This document shows positions 34,039 to 44,630 of a DNA stretch of 64,000 nucleotides, one piece after another; within the stretch, counting starts at the first letter, position 1, and each line of letters starts with the position of its first letter. The position numbers and the translations under genes were made by a program. The notes beneath the pieces were generated by a model that saw only the letters and a list, made by a program, of their open reading frames with translations, searched no databases and was not told the DNA's origin. The DNA comes from Metellina segmentata (lineage: Eukaryota > Arthropoda > Arachnida > Araneae > Tetragnathidae): contig OX375877.1 in the NCBI GenBank assembly GCA_947359465.1, forward strand, positions 75,900,698-75,964,697. Reading direction: 5' to 3'.

Positions 34039-34386
34039 ACCCCAACACCCGAGATAATTTCTTATATTCGAGCCGACAATTTTTTATTGCATAAAATCAT
34101 CCGTAAAGTTTTTGACAATAACAAAATTTTTCATTTGGATGCCTGACCACTGATCTCTTTGGCACAGCAAGGGGCGAACAGGTGGCTGTTTGTGAGTGCG
34201 TTCATGAACTAACTGAAAACCCCAACACCCGAGATAATTTCTTATATTCGAGCCGAAAATTTTTTATTGCATAAAATCTTCCGTAAAGTTTTTGACAATA
34301 ACAAAATTCTTCATTTGGATGCCTGACCACTGACCTCTTTGGCACAACAAGGGGCGAACAGGTGGCTGTTTGTGAGTGCGATCATC
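34039..34386. repeat. 180-bp tandem duplication
   Basis: CCCCAACACCCGAGATAATT starts both copies (34040 and 34220), and GGGGCGAACAGGTGGCTGTT is near the end of both. The first 168 bp of each match with few differences, so the duplication is fairly recent. No coding content. Confidence 0.93.
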
Positions 34387-34403
34387 CGCCATGCGCATGC
34401 TTA

Positions 34404-34502
34404 CTACGTTTCTGGTCAGAAAATATCTCGGTGCGCATGCGTATTGCAGCCTATTTAGTGTCACAGGACTGGTGTTAGACCAATGTTTGGCTAACCTAAC
34501 AG
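34404..34502 (+). repeat. dispersed repeat pair, copy 1
   Basis: Similar to 42241-42337 in the same orientation: TTCTG, CAGAAAATA, CTCGG, GCATGCGTATT, CTGTCACAGG-like and GTTAGACCAATGT words occur in the same order. Family unknown. Confidence 0.7.
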
Positions 34503-35033
34503 TGATTAAAATGAATGAGAGGGATTTCTTTGATCCAGAGATGGGTCTCATCCTTACACGTCCACCAAATTGAATTTCCAGATTAAAAACAAGTCCAGCC
34601 GTCTCTTTAACACTGTTGTCGTTGTTACCAATCTTCATGGTCACGATATAACCTAGAGTAAGACCTAAAGACCACGTTTTTCAAGTCGCACAGTGACCAA
34701 CTCTTGTTCATTCAGGTGTTGTCCCACCAGACATCGATACAATGTCAGTCATTAATTGGTCACGGTGATACCTAGATCAAGTCCAAAAGACATGTTTTCA
34801 GGTCGCACAGCTCATTCAGGAGCTGTCCAACACACACCAATAAAATCCAAAATATGGGAAGATTTGATGACGTTGCAAAGGGAAGATACGTTGGAAAGTT
34901 GTTCATTCCTCGCATTAAACAGATACTTCATAAGATTAATATTTTTGTATCGACAAAAGGCATAGTGACTTAAAATCCAACCGATCTAGTTTTGCGAATT
35001 GATACATCAGCCACTTTTGTGACCAGTTCAAGC
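34503..35033. repeat. diverged internal repeat, otherwise unassigned
   Basis: 34630-34710 and 34755-34830 resemble one another (GGTCACGATATAACCTAGA against GGTCACGGTGATACCTAGA, then CAGGTCGCACAG-like sequence). The rest shows nothing recognisable. Confidence 0.5.
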
Positions 35034-35041
35034 CTCGGTAT

Positions 35042-35678
35042 TAGAGATGCGACATCGATGTCGATGTTTTCAAAACATGATGTATTTAACATCGATGTAT
35101 TGGAGTCGATGTTTTTGTAACATCAATGTTTATACGTGTCAATGTTTTATTTTTAAATAAAAAAAGTACGGTTCTTAAAATTTTAAAAATAATCAAGTAG
35201 CATCATTTTTATAATTGGCAAATTGAACATACTTTTAGACCAAAGTGGCCAAGAGTGAAGGGTCTGGAAAGTAGGGATGCGACATCGATGTCGATGTTTT
35301 CAAAACATTGATGTTCTATAAAAAACATCGATGTATTGGAACCGATGTCGCATCACTAGTTGCTAAACCAGTTTTAAGAAATGGAGGAAAAAGTTTAAAT
35401 ACACTTACTTTTAAAAACATCGATGGTTTCGGTGCGATGTATTATCAACATCGATGTTTTAATTTTGAACATCAAAGTTTCAAAACATCGATGTTTTGCT
35501 GTCGATGTACCTTCACTAGTTGCTAAACCAGTTTTAAGAAATGGGGAAAAAAGTTTACATACACTGAATTTTAAAAACATCGATGTTTTGGGGGCGATGT
35601 ATTATCAACATCGATGATTTAATTTTGAACATCAATGTTTCAAAACATCGATGTTTTGCTGTCGATGTCGCATCCCTA
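35042..35678. mobile_element. hAT-like element with 8-bp target duplication
   Basis: CTCGGTAT occurs directly outside both ends (35034-35041, 35679-35686). Ends are TAGAGATGCGACATCGATG and the inverse of CATCGATG-type CGATGTCGCATCCCTA, fitting a TAGGGATG-type hAT terminus. The interior is packed with ACATCGATGT, a perfect 10-bp palindrome, and with an internal duplication of about 165 bp starting at CACTAGTTGCTAAACCAG (35352 and 35515). A second terminus-like TAGGGATGCGACATCGATG at 35272 suggests internal rearrangement. No transposase. A related fragment lies at 52196-52522. Confidence 0.82.
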
Positions 35679-35922
35679 CTCGGTATCACTTCCTCTCATA
35701 GCTGTTGAAAACTATTGGTCTTGTGACTTCCAACATTCTTGAGAGTTCTTTCCACAAGGGGGGGGGAGAGAGCCACACATTGATCGAACATGACAATCCG
35801 ATTCGTGTCTATTTTCGATTGTAAACAATGCAGTTTGGCAATCTGTATGCATTTTTAAGTATTAAATAATTCTAGTTTTCTATTCATAAATTGAAAATAA
35901 TATTTTAGGTTCCTAAGTTAAG

Positions 35923-36050
35923 GTAGGTAGTTGAATTTGCGTCGCACTAGATCGACACAACGGTTTAGTGGTGACGGTCCAGAATCGATCCCGAAGAGAA
36001 AAGTCCGAAGGCAACACCTCTTAATTTGGAACTACGGTCAGATGACAAAG
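35923..36050 (-). mobile_element. SINE-A 3' fragment, diverged
   Basis: Minus-strand body end with GTCGCACTAGATCGACACAA and GGTCAGATGACAAAGG; tail side reads AAGGTAGGTAG. The head is missing. Confidence 0.75.
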
Positions 36051-36117
36051 GTGCAAGTTTAGAACAATTTGCATTGGACGTAGTAAATGTTGAATAACTG
36101 CACAAGGAGAGTAAAAG

Positions 36118-36309
36118 GTAATTTGGTAATTTTAGTTAACGTCGTACTAGAGCAACACAACGGGCTACTGACGACGGTCCGGGATCAATCCCTTAAGGGA
36201 AAGATTCGATGACAATATCTCGTAATTTTGAACCACGGTCAGATGACGAAGCAACACCTGAGCTAGCACCCCACTCTCCAAACTTCCACACCAACCCAAC
36301 GTGAGGACT
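36118..36309 (-). mobile_element. 5'-truncated SINE-B with 12-bp target duplication
   Basis: GGAGAGTAAAAG flanks it at 36106-36117 and 36310-36321. The 192-bp insert holds the SINE-B tail (GGTAATTTTAGTTAAC on the plus strand) and the body up to ACCCAACGTGAGGACT. The head is missing because of 5' truncation, as happens in LINE-driven retroposition. Confidence 0.93.
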
Positions 36310-36423
36310 GGAGAGTAAAAGATAGATGCGCTTGTAATTGAACCCAAAATACATTTTAATCTGGAAACCATTAGATTGTTTGTTAGCTGTAGAACACAAC
36401 TCTTTCGTTCTCCAGTATTCATT

Positions 36424-36475
36424 AAACCCCTTTGTGTTGCTCTGGTACTACGTTGATTAAAAATTACCAATTAAG
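36424..36475 (+). mobile_element. very short SINE-B end with 10-bp target duplication
   Basis: AGTATTCATT flanks it (36414-36423 and 36476-36485). The 52-bp insert contains TTTGTGTTGCTCTGGTACTA, then CGTTGATTAAAAATTACC, the last part of SINE-B. An extreme 5' truncation. The right-hand target copy was later used by SINE-A at 36489. Confidence 0.85.
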
Positions 36476-36488
36476 AGTATTCATTTGG

Positions 36489-36809
36489 TAGGTAGGTATT
36501 TTAACTAACGTCGTACAAGAGCAACACAACGTGCTATTGGCGACGTTCCGGGATCAATCCCTCAATGGAAACATCCGAGTACAACACCACGTAATTTTGA
36601 ATCACGGTCTGATGAATAGGCAACACCTGAGCTAGCACACCACTCTCCGAACTTCCACGCCACGCCAACGTGAGGACATTTGAGGCCACGGCAGACTTAA
36701 CATGCACCAACCCCCTTTGTACACGACGGTGTTTATTGGATTCAAACTCGCAACCCTCCGGTGACTACTCCGTTATTCTTCCAACAGGGCAGGGCTACCG
36801 CGGTCCACC
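36489..36809 (-). mobile_element. SINE-A, full length with 13-bp target duplication
   Basis: AGTATTCATTTGG lies at both sides (36476-36488, 36810-36822). On the minus strand the 321-bp element begins at the tRNA-like head (GGACCGCGGTAGCCC, then TTGCGAGTTTGAATCC as B-box) and ends with TACCTACC. The head has a small insertion around the A-box. This is the best-bounded SINE-A copy. Confidence 0.94.
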
Positions 36810-37154
36810 AGTATTCATTTGGAAAACGTTGAAAACTGGTTTCTCTCAAGTACACAATCCGTGACGATCACTCGCTTGGTCGAAATGCTTAATTCGTTTG
36901 TGTGTTATCCCCTTGATGTGTTCTGATGAAGTGTTTTGATTACCGGAATTTCTCTATTTCGACCGAAAAGATTAGGAACGGCGTGAAAGTTTTGTTCATG
37001 CTGTCTAGCCCAGCAGGAATGGAGAATTTGCTTTTGGGAAACGATTGTCACTCCGCGAGTTTATTGTATTGCCTTAATTTTGTGTTTTTGATTCAATTGT
37101 TTGCTTTCTCTTTCGACGTTTTGGTTCGTAGTATCCCAGCTGGAAAAACTTCGG

Positions 37155-37490
37155 TAATTGGTAATTGGTAATTTTAGTTAACGTCGTACTAGAACAACAC
37201 AACGGGCTATTGACGACGGTCCGGGATCAGTCCCTTAAGGGAAAGATCCGAGGACAACACTTCGTAATTTTGAACCACGGTCAGGTGACGAAGCAACACC
37301 TGAGCTGGCACCCCACTCTCCAAACTTCCACGCCAACCCAACGTGAGGACTTTCGGCCACGACAGATTTAAGGTGCACCAGCCGCCTCTACACCATACGT
37401 TTACAAACATCCATGCCCGGACCCGGATTCGAACCAGGAACCTTCCGATCTAGAGGCTAACACCTTAACCACTATACCGGTTGGTCGGCA
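37155..37490 (-). mobile_element. SINE-B, full length, nested in SINE-A head
   Basis: A 13-bp duplication GGAAAAACTTCGG flanks it (37142-37154, 37491-37503). On the minus strand it begins GCCGACCAACCGGTATAGTG, a tRNA-like head with A-box TATAGTGGTTAAGG and B-box GGTTCGAATCC, then has the connector GTTTGTAAACGTATGGTGTA, the shared body and an AATTACC-rich tail. 336 bp. The target is the tRNA-derived head of an older SINE-A. Confidence 0.95.
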
Positions 37491-37704
37491 GGAAAAACTT
37501 CGGATTAGCGACCGGAGGATTGCGAGTTCGAAACTAGGTTCAGCCAAAAATCTTCGTGTACAAGGGACCTGATGCACGTTAAAACTGTCGTGGCCTCAAA
37601 TGTCTTGGTGTGGAAGTTTGGAAATGGGGTTCAGGTGTTTATATTTCGTCATCTGACTTTGGTTCAAAATTACGTGGTCTTTTACTCGGATTCCCTCCCT
37701 TGTG

Positions 37705-37890
37705 GTTGGGTCGGTGTGGAAGTTTGGAGATTGGGGTGCCAGCTCAGGTGTTGCCTCGTCATCTGACCGTGGCTCAAAATTACCTGGTGTAGTCCTAGGA
37801 TCTTTACCTTAGAGGATTGATCCCGAACCGTCATCAATAGCCCGTTGTGTTGCTGTAGTACGACGTTAATTTAAAAAAATTACCAAAATA
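37705..37890 (+). mobile_element. 5'-truncated SINE-B nested in SINE-A body
   Basis: CCCTCCCTTGTG is duplicated at 37693-37704 and 37891-37902. The 186-bp insert starts within the body (GTCGGTGTGGAAGTTTGG) and ends ATTACCAAAATA. Confidence 0.93.
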
Positions 37891-38119
37891 CCCTCCCTTG
37901 TGAACTGATCCCGAATCATCGCCATTAGCCCATTGTGTTGCTCCAGTTCGACGTTAATTAATTACGTACCTACCTACATGCTCTTTCCATGCGTTTGACT
38001 AATTTATCATATATAAAACAAATCATGGAATGAAAAAATTGCATTAGACAAAGGGAAAGCCACTTGGAGGAATGTTGACTGTTGTTGGAGATTTTTTTGT
38101 CTTTATATTGCTCCAGTGG

Positions 38120-38169
38120 CTCGTTGTGTTGCTCCAGTGCGACGTTAATTAAAAATACCATACCATACC
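38120..38169 (+). mobile_element. SINE 3' fragment
   Basis: CTCGTTGTGTTGCTCCAGTG, then CGACGTTAATTAAAAATACC, then ATACCATACC: the last 50 bp of the common body with a simple tail. Confidence 0.82.
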
Positions 38170-38218
38170 TTTTACATGGCGAAAAACAAATCCACTTTGA
38201 AGTATTCCCAAAGTTGGA

Positions 38219-38549
38219 GCCGACCAACCGGTATAGTGGTTAAGGTGTTAGCCTCTAGATCGAAAGGTTCCTGGTTCGAATCCGGGTCCGGGCATGGATG
38301 TTTGTAAACGTATGGTGTAGAGGCGGCTGGTGCACCTTAAATCTGTCGTGGCCGAAAGTCCTCACGTAGGGTTGGCGTGGAAGTTTGGAGAGTGGGGTGC
38401 CAGCTCAGGTGTTGCTTCGTCATCTGACCGTGGTTCAAAATTACGAGGTGTTGTCCTCGAATCTTTCCCTTAAGGGACTGATTCCGGACCGTCGTCAATA
38501 GCCCGTTGTGTTGCTCTAGTACGACGTTAACTAAAATTACCATTTACTA
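38219..38549 (+). mobile_element. SINE-B, full-length reference copy
   Basis: 331 bp flanked by CCCAAAGTTGGA (38207-38218, 38550-38561). Head: A-box TATAGTGGTTAAGG at 38232-38245 and B-box GGTTCGAATCC at 38273-38283, an internal Pol III promoter derived from a tRNA (A-box like Asp/Glu/Gly types). Then the connector with GTTTGTAAACGTATGGTGTA, then the body shared with SINE-A (GTCCTCACGTAGGGTTGGCG, CATCTGACCGTGGTTCAAAA, GTGTTGCTCTAGTACGACGT), and the tail TTAACTAAAATTACC. Confidence 0.96.
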
Positions 38550-38989
38550 CCCAAAGTTGGAACTTTTATTCCCAAGATCTGAACCTTTTGCCACTTTAAA
38601 CAGCCTCGCTAAATCTGCAGTGACAACAAATAAATAACACTAAGCAAAATTCAAATCTTCTTTCTCGAGATTCAGTTTTGTATTTTTGTGACTTTTGAAA
38701 CGTTGTAACGATATACAGATACGGGTAATGGAAGCAAGGAAACAAATTCACACTATCTTATTTTCATATTTTCGAATGAATAAACTAATTCCATGAATTT
38801 TTCATTAATTTAGTTATGTTTTAGAATTTTGATGAAATTAACAAAAGTTGTCTTTGCATTTGTAATAGTTCGTTTGTAAAGATATTTAAATATAAGGGGA
38901 TATATATATTCTATTATTTTCAAGATATTTAAATATAACACTTTCGGGGTATTCTGAATCCAGTTCTCTACTTTTTTAGCAGAGGGTGC

Positions 38990-39209
38990 CGTGACTCAGC
39001 GTGTTTACCCACTGTTCGAACAACCTGCGAATCGAAGGTTCGAACTGCATCTCGAAGCGATGCAGGTTCCAATCCTCTCTGAATGTATTTCTCTATCTCT
39101 TCTGTGTCGCGATTAAACTTTCTTTGTGTGCATATCCATTTATGTCTCGTTGTTTGGTGCAGTTTGGCTAAATATTGTACCTTGCGCCATAAAACCCAAC
39201 GCACTAATC
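38990..39209 (+). mobile_element. SINE-D, nearly full length
   Basis: tRNA-like head with A-box-like TGACTCAGCGTG and B-box-like GGTTCGAACTG, middle segment ATGTATTTCTCTATCTCTTC and GTGTGCATATCCATTTATG, and end CTTGCGCCATAAAACCCAAC. About 220 bp. No exact target duplication seen. Confidence 0.8.
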
Positions 39210-39407
39210 AGTGGAGAAAATCCTGATCTCACCATGGATGTTCATACTGTCTTATGCCAGTTCACTATTTTAATCCCCTTTATGCCGGAGGTCCAGGTCT
39301 AATTTGCCGTCGTGTGGCGGAAAATGACCAAACCTTCTTAGTCCGTTTTAAGTTATAATTAATATGTTTGGAATCCTTACTGATAAACTAAAAGCACTGT
39401 CACTTAC
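39210..39407. other. short unassigned spacer
   Basis: Nothing recognised. Confidence 0.4.
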
Positions 39408-40010
39408 CAGAGATGGTCTGTTATTCCGATAGCAGTGCTATTGCGAACTAAATGTTATTTAAACAACACTGCTATTACAAATTAACACTAATTATTAAGG
39501 AAAATATTAACACTTCTTGATAAATGTTATTGGGATAATAGTGGCGGGATTTAAGTTAAATTTAATTTTAAATTAAAAAAATAAAACTTCTGAATCATTT
39601 GACAAAAAAGTTGGAAAACAAAACATTTTAAAATTATTTAATGGGCGATTTACATACGAAATGAAACAATAAAAAAAAAACGATTAAAATTCTGATTTCC
39701 ATTTATGTGTGCTTACCAGAGATGGGCTGTTATTCCGATAGCACTGCTATTGCGAAATAACTGTTATTTAAACAACAGGGCTATTACAAATTAACAGTTA
39801 GTAACTATTATGGTTAATATTAACACTTGTTGATAAATGGGATTGGGATAGTAGTGGATGGATTTAAGTTAAATTTAATTTTGAATTAAAAAACTAAAAT
39901 TTCTGTTGCATTTGACAAAAAAGTTGGAAAATAAAACACTTTAAAATTATTTAATGGCGAGTTTAAATACGATACAAATTAATAAGAAAACTATTAAAAT
40001 TCTGATTTCT
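39408..40010. repeat. 309-bp tandem duplication of a hAT-like end
   Basis: ACCAGAGATGG(T/G)CTGTTATT begins both copies (39408 and 39717), and TTGACAAAAAAGTTGGAAAA and ATTAAAATTCTGATTTC recur near the ends. CAGAGATGGGC resembles hAT termini, and both copies are rich in inverted ATAACA/TGTTAT words near the start, but no matching right terminus was found. Confidence 0.85.
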
Positions 40011-42240
40011 ATTTCTAGCAGGTGATAATAACTGTTATAGTAAAATAGCCAGTAGTGGTAAAAATCATTTTCAAACAATGGTGTCACTGTCTCCAACTTT
40101 CACAAGAAACAATTTTCATCAATCTTCCCGACGTTCTTCTGTTTTTCAACCTAACTATACTAATTAGAAGTAGTATCTTATTCATAGGCAAAATAGTAAC
40201 ACTTATAAGTTTATGTTGAAGCTAGGTCTGTAATTTTAATATTCGAAATAGTTTTCAATCTTGGGAGAGTAAATAAAACGAAATAATTTTCATGTATAAA
40301 AACAATACAAGATGCTGTTTCAAAAGAAAATACCTTTTTCTCCAATGTGTATTGTATATATAATATAATTAATTACTTTTTATTTTACAAAATTAGTATT
40401 AGTGCATGTGAAAAAAATGTAATATAAGAATCAATTAAACTATAACGAGAAGCATGCACGGATGCAATATTGTAAAGTAAGTATATTTTTTTTCTGCACA
40501 CTACAGTGAATATATTCGAATAATATTCATTAAAAACAAAGTATTGCCCATAATAATTTACATTACATCTCAGTGAATATCATCAGAATAATTTTTCTCT
40601 CACAGTATATTATCAGAATAATGTTCACCGAAATGAAAGAATGAGTAGTACTTTTATTGTTAAAAAATTCAAGTCAAGTTAAATTTTTTTTTAATTTATG
40701 CAGTTTTAATAAAAGAAATACTGATATTCACACTCGAAACTTGAATTTTCTAGTTCTAAGAGCAAATTGATAGATCTTTCTAATCTTTAAAAAATTCACT
40801 GTGTGTGTGGTTTGTTTCCTGTGCTACCATTTTTGGCTACACGACGGCTAGTTAAATCCTAATTATTGGTTTTCTCAATTCAGTTACATTTATTTGGATA
40901 ATGAGTTCACGATTGTAGGTACAAAGTTATGAAAAATGAGATAGTTTGGGAACGATTATATTTGATCTCGTTATAATACATTTCTATGTCCTTTTATTGT
41001 TTATCTTCGAGAACTCGAGGAAGTTCTTCAAGATTAGGTGACTTCCATGGCCAGAAAAAGGAATTAACGAACAAAAAAGAGGGGGGTGGCCATTGAAGCT
41101 TGACCATGACTGGTCTGTTCATGTCTTCGGCGAAGTTAAGGGTTAAGCTTTTGAGAGAGCCAATTATTTATTGAACAATACCGTAGTTAACTCTGCTGAA
41201 GAAAGCCATTATTCACGATGTTCCGATTCTAACGAACCCAGCCCTGTGGAACTTGAAATCTTTTGTCTTCGGTCAGCAGAAGAACGTAACCTTCTTTGCA
41301 GAGCTCCTAAGTCGTCCCCCCGTGAACATTACTGTTAAGCAGAGGGCAAAGCTCCTTTGGAATCTTCAGGCGTTCACCAAGCGAGACCAAATAGGAAGGA
41401 GCAACAGATAATTGGGCATTGTTTCCAGTCTCCGGTGCATAGACGTGTACGACTGCGTCTTAAAACTATATGTCTGCGCCTATCGAACTGAGATTGTGAT
41501 CGGTCGCTTTCGTGCACTGTGTGCTGTTTAAAAGGAGAAATGCGTACAGATGGACCCGTGAGATCGAGATTCATGTTCAAGGACTTAGCAAACCATCTGT
41601 TTGTTTTCAAAAGTAGATATGGAACGGGCTTTAATGGAATCCAACTTCCGGCCACTAAGTTGCACCTCGAAAGCAAGTTAATGACCAACAAGTTTTAATA
41701 ATGAAGTCGGGGAATAGAACTCTATCTACAAGTAACTCTGACGTGTATTACTTCAAAGTAGTAACCAATTTTGAATTAGTTTCTTTATGGTACCGACACC
41801 AGATATACAATGAGGTCGTGAAATTGAATTTGTTACATACGATTCCTTCAGAGGAAAGGAATGACACATGCCATGTGGATCGCAAAAGGGAAAGAGAGGA
41901 TTTATTGAAGACACAACACACATATATAGAGATTTGAGGGGTTTTCATAACTTTTTTTATTTTCAATGGTTGGGGTACATGAACAGGAAAACAAAACAAA
42001 ACAAAAAAGAACGTAGACAGAAGAACAACTACCAATAACCAATAGGATTCTTCTATATTGAAACGGACGTACAAGAAAACTATAGAACTTTCACACATGC
42101 TGCCTGGAATGAATGCCTCATCCCTAGCAGCATAAAGAAAGGTACTAAGAGTTCTATGGGCCATCACATTATACAACAGAAATTTGCTGGGAAACAAAAC
42201 ATCAGCGTATTGTGGAACTGCACCAGCATAGCAGCATTGG
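40011..42240. other. unassigned DNA
   Basis: 40504-40628 holds three rough repeats of CAGTGAATATnATCAGAATAAT. 41090-41690 is G+C-richer with a 105-codon minus-strand ORF, and 41748-42197 has a 149-codon minus-strand ORF. Neither shows a recognisable domain or conserved pattern. No element ends seen. Confidence 0.4.
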
Positions 42241-42337
42241 TACTGTATTTCTGTGCAGAAAATACGTCGGTAGGCATGCGTATTTCGGCCAATTTACTGT
42301 CACAGGTCTAATGTTAGACCAATGTGTGACTTGCCTA
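42241..42337 (+). repeat. dispersed repeat pair, copy 2
   Basis: Counterpart of 34404-34502. Conserved words are TTCTG, CAGAAAATACGTCGG, GGCATGCGTATT, CTGTCACAGG and ATGTTAGACCAATGT. Confidence 0.7.
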
Positions 42338-43986
42338 AGAGATTTAATTTTGTCTTCTAGAAAATATTCTAAAGAATGCATTCAGTTATGCAAAAGCTAA
42401 ATCGGTTTTCTTAATAGATTTTTATCGGATAAAGTGACTTATGTATCATTTGAAAAAGTCTTATACTTTAAAATCGTGTGAAATCTGCATCCTAATCTTT
42501 AAGAAAAACAAGAACTCGAAAATGCAAGAATGATGTTTACGCTTACGAATTCTTTGTTAAGCTTCTTCTTAACCTTCCAACTTTTAGGAATTCTTACATT
42601 TTTCAAAGTATTTCAACTCTGCAGTTTCTCAATGCTTCCCCTTCAAACTAGTTTCTTTTCAATGCTTCCTCTTTCAAAACGATTCACTCTTAATTTTACT
42701 TCTAACCAACTGTTTCCCTCACATCAACATTCGAATAGCAACGGTTAAAAGAAAAGTGCCGGAAAATAGAAAACAAGGGAAGGTCTGAACCACCTACAAG
42801 GGCGGACATGCGACGAAAAACCCGGTTGTTAAGGTGGCTCGCGAGACGACGGAAATGTAGTTCATTTATCATGGAGGCTTCAACAGAGAACGGTTGAGGA
42901 TCAAAATTTGTACTTGGAGGGGATGTTTAACCAAATGGGTTCCGGTAATCATTGGAAGATGCTAGGGCGTTCCACGAGAAGCAATTGCTAATAATGGTTT
43001 TAACCATTTGAATGGATGAACAAAAATTTCTCTTTCACCACAACCAACATTTGTCAAAGAAACGACGTGTTGTTATGTAATATTCTGAGTTGAAAAGGCA
43101 GGACTTAAAAGTTTTGTTTATCGACTTCGGGCCTTTTGGCTACACGAGAACAAATTATACAGAGTCCTTCTAAACGGATTCCAAAAAACTAGGATCTTCC
43201 ATACCCAGATCAGGATTCGGAGCTCAGTGCCTGTTGAATCAAGGGGCAGAGCGCTAACGCTTCAGCTTACCAGGCTGACGTGGCTTAAAAAGCCAACATA
43301 GATACAACAAAAGTAGTCTACGCGTAAGATCAACTACTCAGCTTTCGATAAACACTGAAATGACTGAATTTATCTTTGGACTGGACTTAGCAGCTTATCT
43401 CCTCATCACAAAAAATATTTAAATGTAAAATAATGCTCAGAAAATTAAAATTCTGTAATTTAAATTTTATATTTATCAGCGCCTGAATTTGTCTTACTGC
43501 AATTGAATACTACGTTATAACAAGATGTATTGACGTAAAATCTTGTGACCATGCTCCGCTACATACCCGATTCTTTTTTTTTTGCCTTAATGGAATAAGG
43601 ACTCTAATTTTTCTCAGGGGTGTGCCATTAGTTTCAACACCGATGGAAAAACAAAACCTCTGATTCATGCTTGCATGGCGTTATAGAATGCCTGGATATT
43701 CTTGAAAGGGGCAAGAATAGAGAAAGGAGGGTCGTGACACGTTCACGCTTGGAGAAATTCCTTACGCTCATGGTTTTTTCTGGAAATGTAGTTACGGAAG
43801 ACTAACGTGTCTCCCTCGCCCGGGTAGCATTAATTAAAGTGGTTGCAGTGGGTTGCTGAATGTACTTCTTTTCCCGTTTGATAAGGGGCCGTTACAAGGT
43901 TTTATAAAAGCTCAAAATCAATTTAACTTCCAAGATTTTAAAATTTCGTTTCAAGTGGTTTTATTGAAGACATTTGCAGTGTTTTT
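42338..43986. other. unassigned DNA
   Basis: Only short ORFs. No terminal repeats or tandem arrays noticed. Confidence 0.45.
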
Positions 43987-43990
43987 TTAA

Positions 43991-44626
43991 CCCACCCAGT
44001 GGTTTATCTTCGTGTCGAAACCGTGAAATGTGGTCAGACTGAGCATTGCTATTAAGAGGAGCTTCGAAAAGAGGCCAACATGTCGACTAGTAGTCACGTG
44101 ACTTTTGTGTAAAATTTCAAATATTTTCTCGATATCGTATTTTATCGCCACGTTTGGCGATATAACAGAATAGGCGCATTTCTACAAAGTGGGCAAAAGT
44201 GGTGAAATCGCCAAAATCCACTACTATCAGATGACCAATCAGATGATGAATCAATGGATGGGCGTCTCTTCCTGTTTCCTGAGCCAATCATATGATAAAT
44301 GTTATGCCCCACCCAGCAGACGAAAGTAGTCCAAGGGTCCCGTTACTGCTAGTTTTGGTCACATGATCCTGAGCACATAAAAAGGTTACCTTTGCTCGTT
44401 CTACTTTTACATCTCCTTTATGGTCGAAACTTGGGCTGTAATGGGCAGCTTCTTGAGCAAAAGCATGTTCCCACCAATTCCGGGCAAGGACAATTTATTT
44501 TTCCAACTTTGGCTTCTCTTTGAAACAAAGCTGTCCAAAAAGACAGTTTTGTCTCGAAGAGATATCTCGTCCCTAACAAAATTGACCTGTTCTTGAACGA
44601 GATATCTAATCGAAGCACTTGGAGGG
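43991..44626. mobile_element. TTAA-flanked element containing the promoter-like repeat
   Basis: TTAA at 43987-43990 and 44627-44630. Left end CCCACCCAGTGGTTTATCTT; right end read inward CCCTCCAAGTGCTTCGATTA, then GATATCTCG. 636 bp. The right sub-terminal half carries GAGATATCTCG palindromes as in other family members. The middle (44041-44424) is a block also present at 10169-10572. No transposase frame. Confidence 0.68.
44041..44424 (+). repeat. promoter-like dispersed repeat, copy 2
   Basis: Match to 10169-10572. CCAAT occurs at 44235-44239 and 44284-44288 and the TATA-like ATAAAAAGG at 44377-44385, in the same order and similar spacing as in copy 1, with GGTCACATGATCCTG just upstream of the TATA-like box in both. 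Confidence 0.72.
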
Positions 44627-44630
44627 TTAA

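Larger units (their letters stand above)
37125..37977 (+). mobile_element. SINE-A carrying two nested SINE-B insertions
   Basis: The outer SINE-A has its tRNA-like head split. GTATCCCAGCTGGAAAAACT (A-box side) lies at 37131-37150, and after the first insertion GGATTAGCGACCGGAGGATT, then TGCGAGTTCG (B-box side) continue at 37502. Its body continues to GATTCCCTCCCTTGTG, is interrupted again at 37705-37890, and finishes with ACTGATCCCGAATCATCGCC, AGTTCGACGTTAATTAATTA and a TACCTACCTAC tail. An outer target duplication was not resolved. Confidence 0.85.

Noticed and set aside
33453..34094. Overlapping 105- and 123-codon ORFs on opposite strands
   Set aside because: Both frames are open only because this stretch is G+C-rich and low in stops. 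No domain, and homopolymer runs lie inside.
38219..38295. A functional tRNA gene
   Set aside because: A- and B-boxes are present, but the sequence continues into a SINE body with flanking target duplications. The acceptor stem does not pair cleanly and the same head occurs in other SINE copies.
41748..42197. 149-codon minus-strand ORF
   Set aside because: Hydrophobic, low-complexity, no family resemblance and no splice or promoter context.
43200..43290. tRNA-like sequence near GCAGAGCGCTAACGC
   Set aside because: It could not be folded into a cloverleaf and lacks a B-box at proper spacing.
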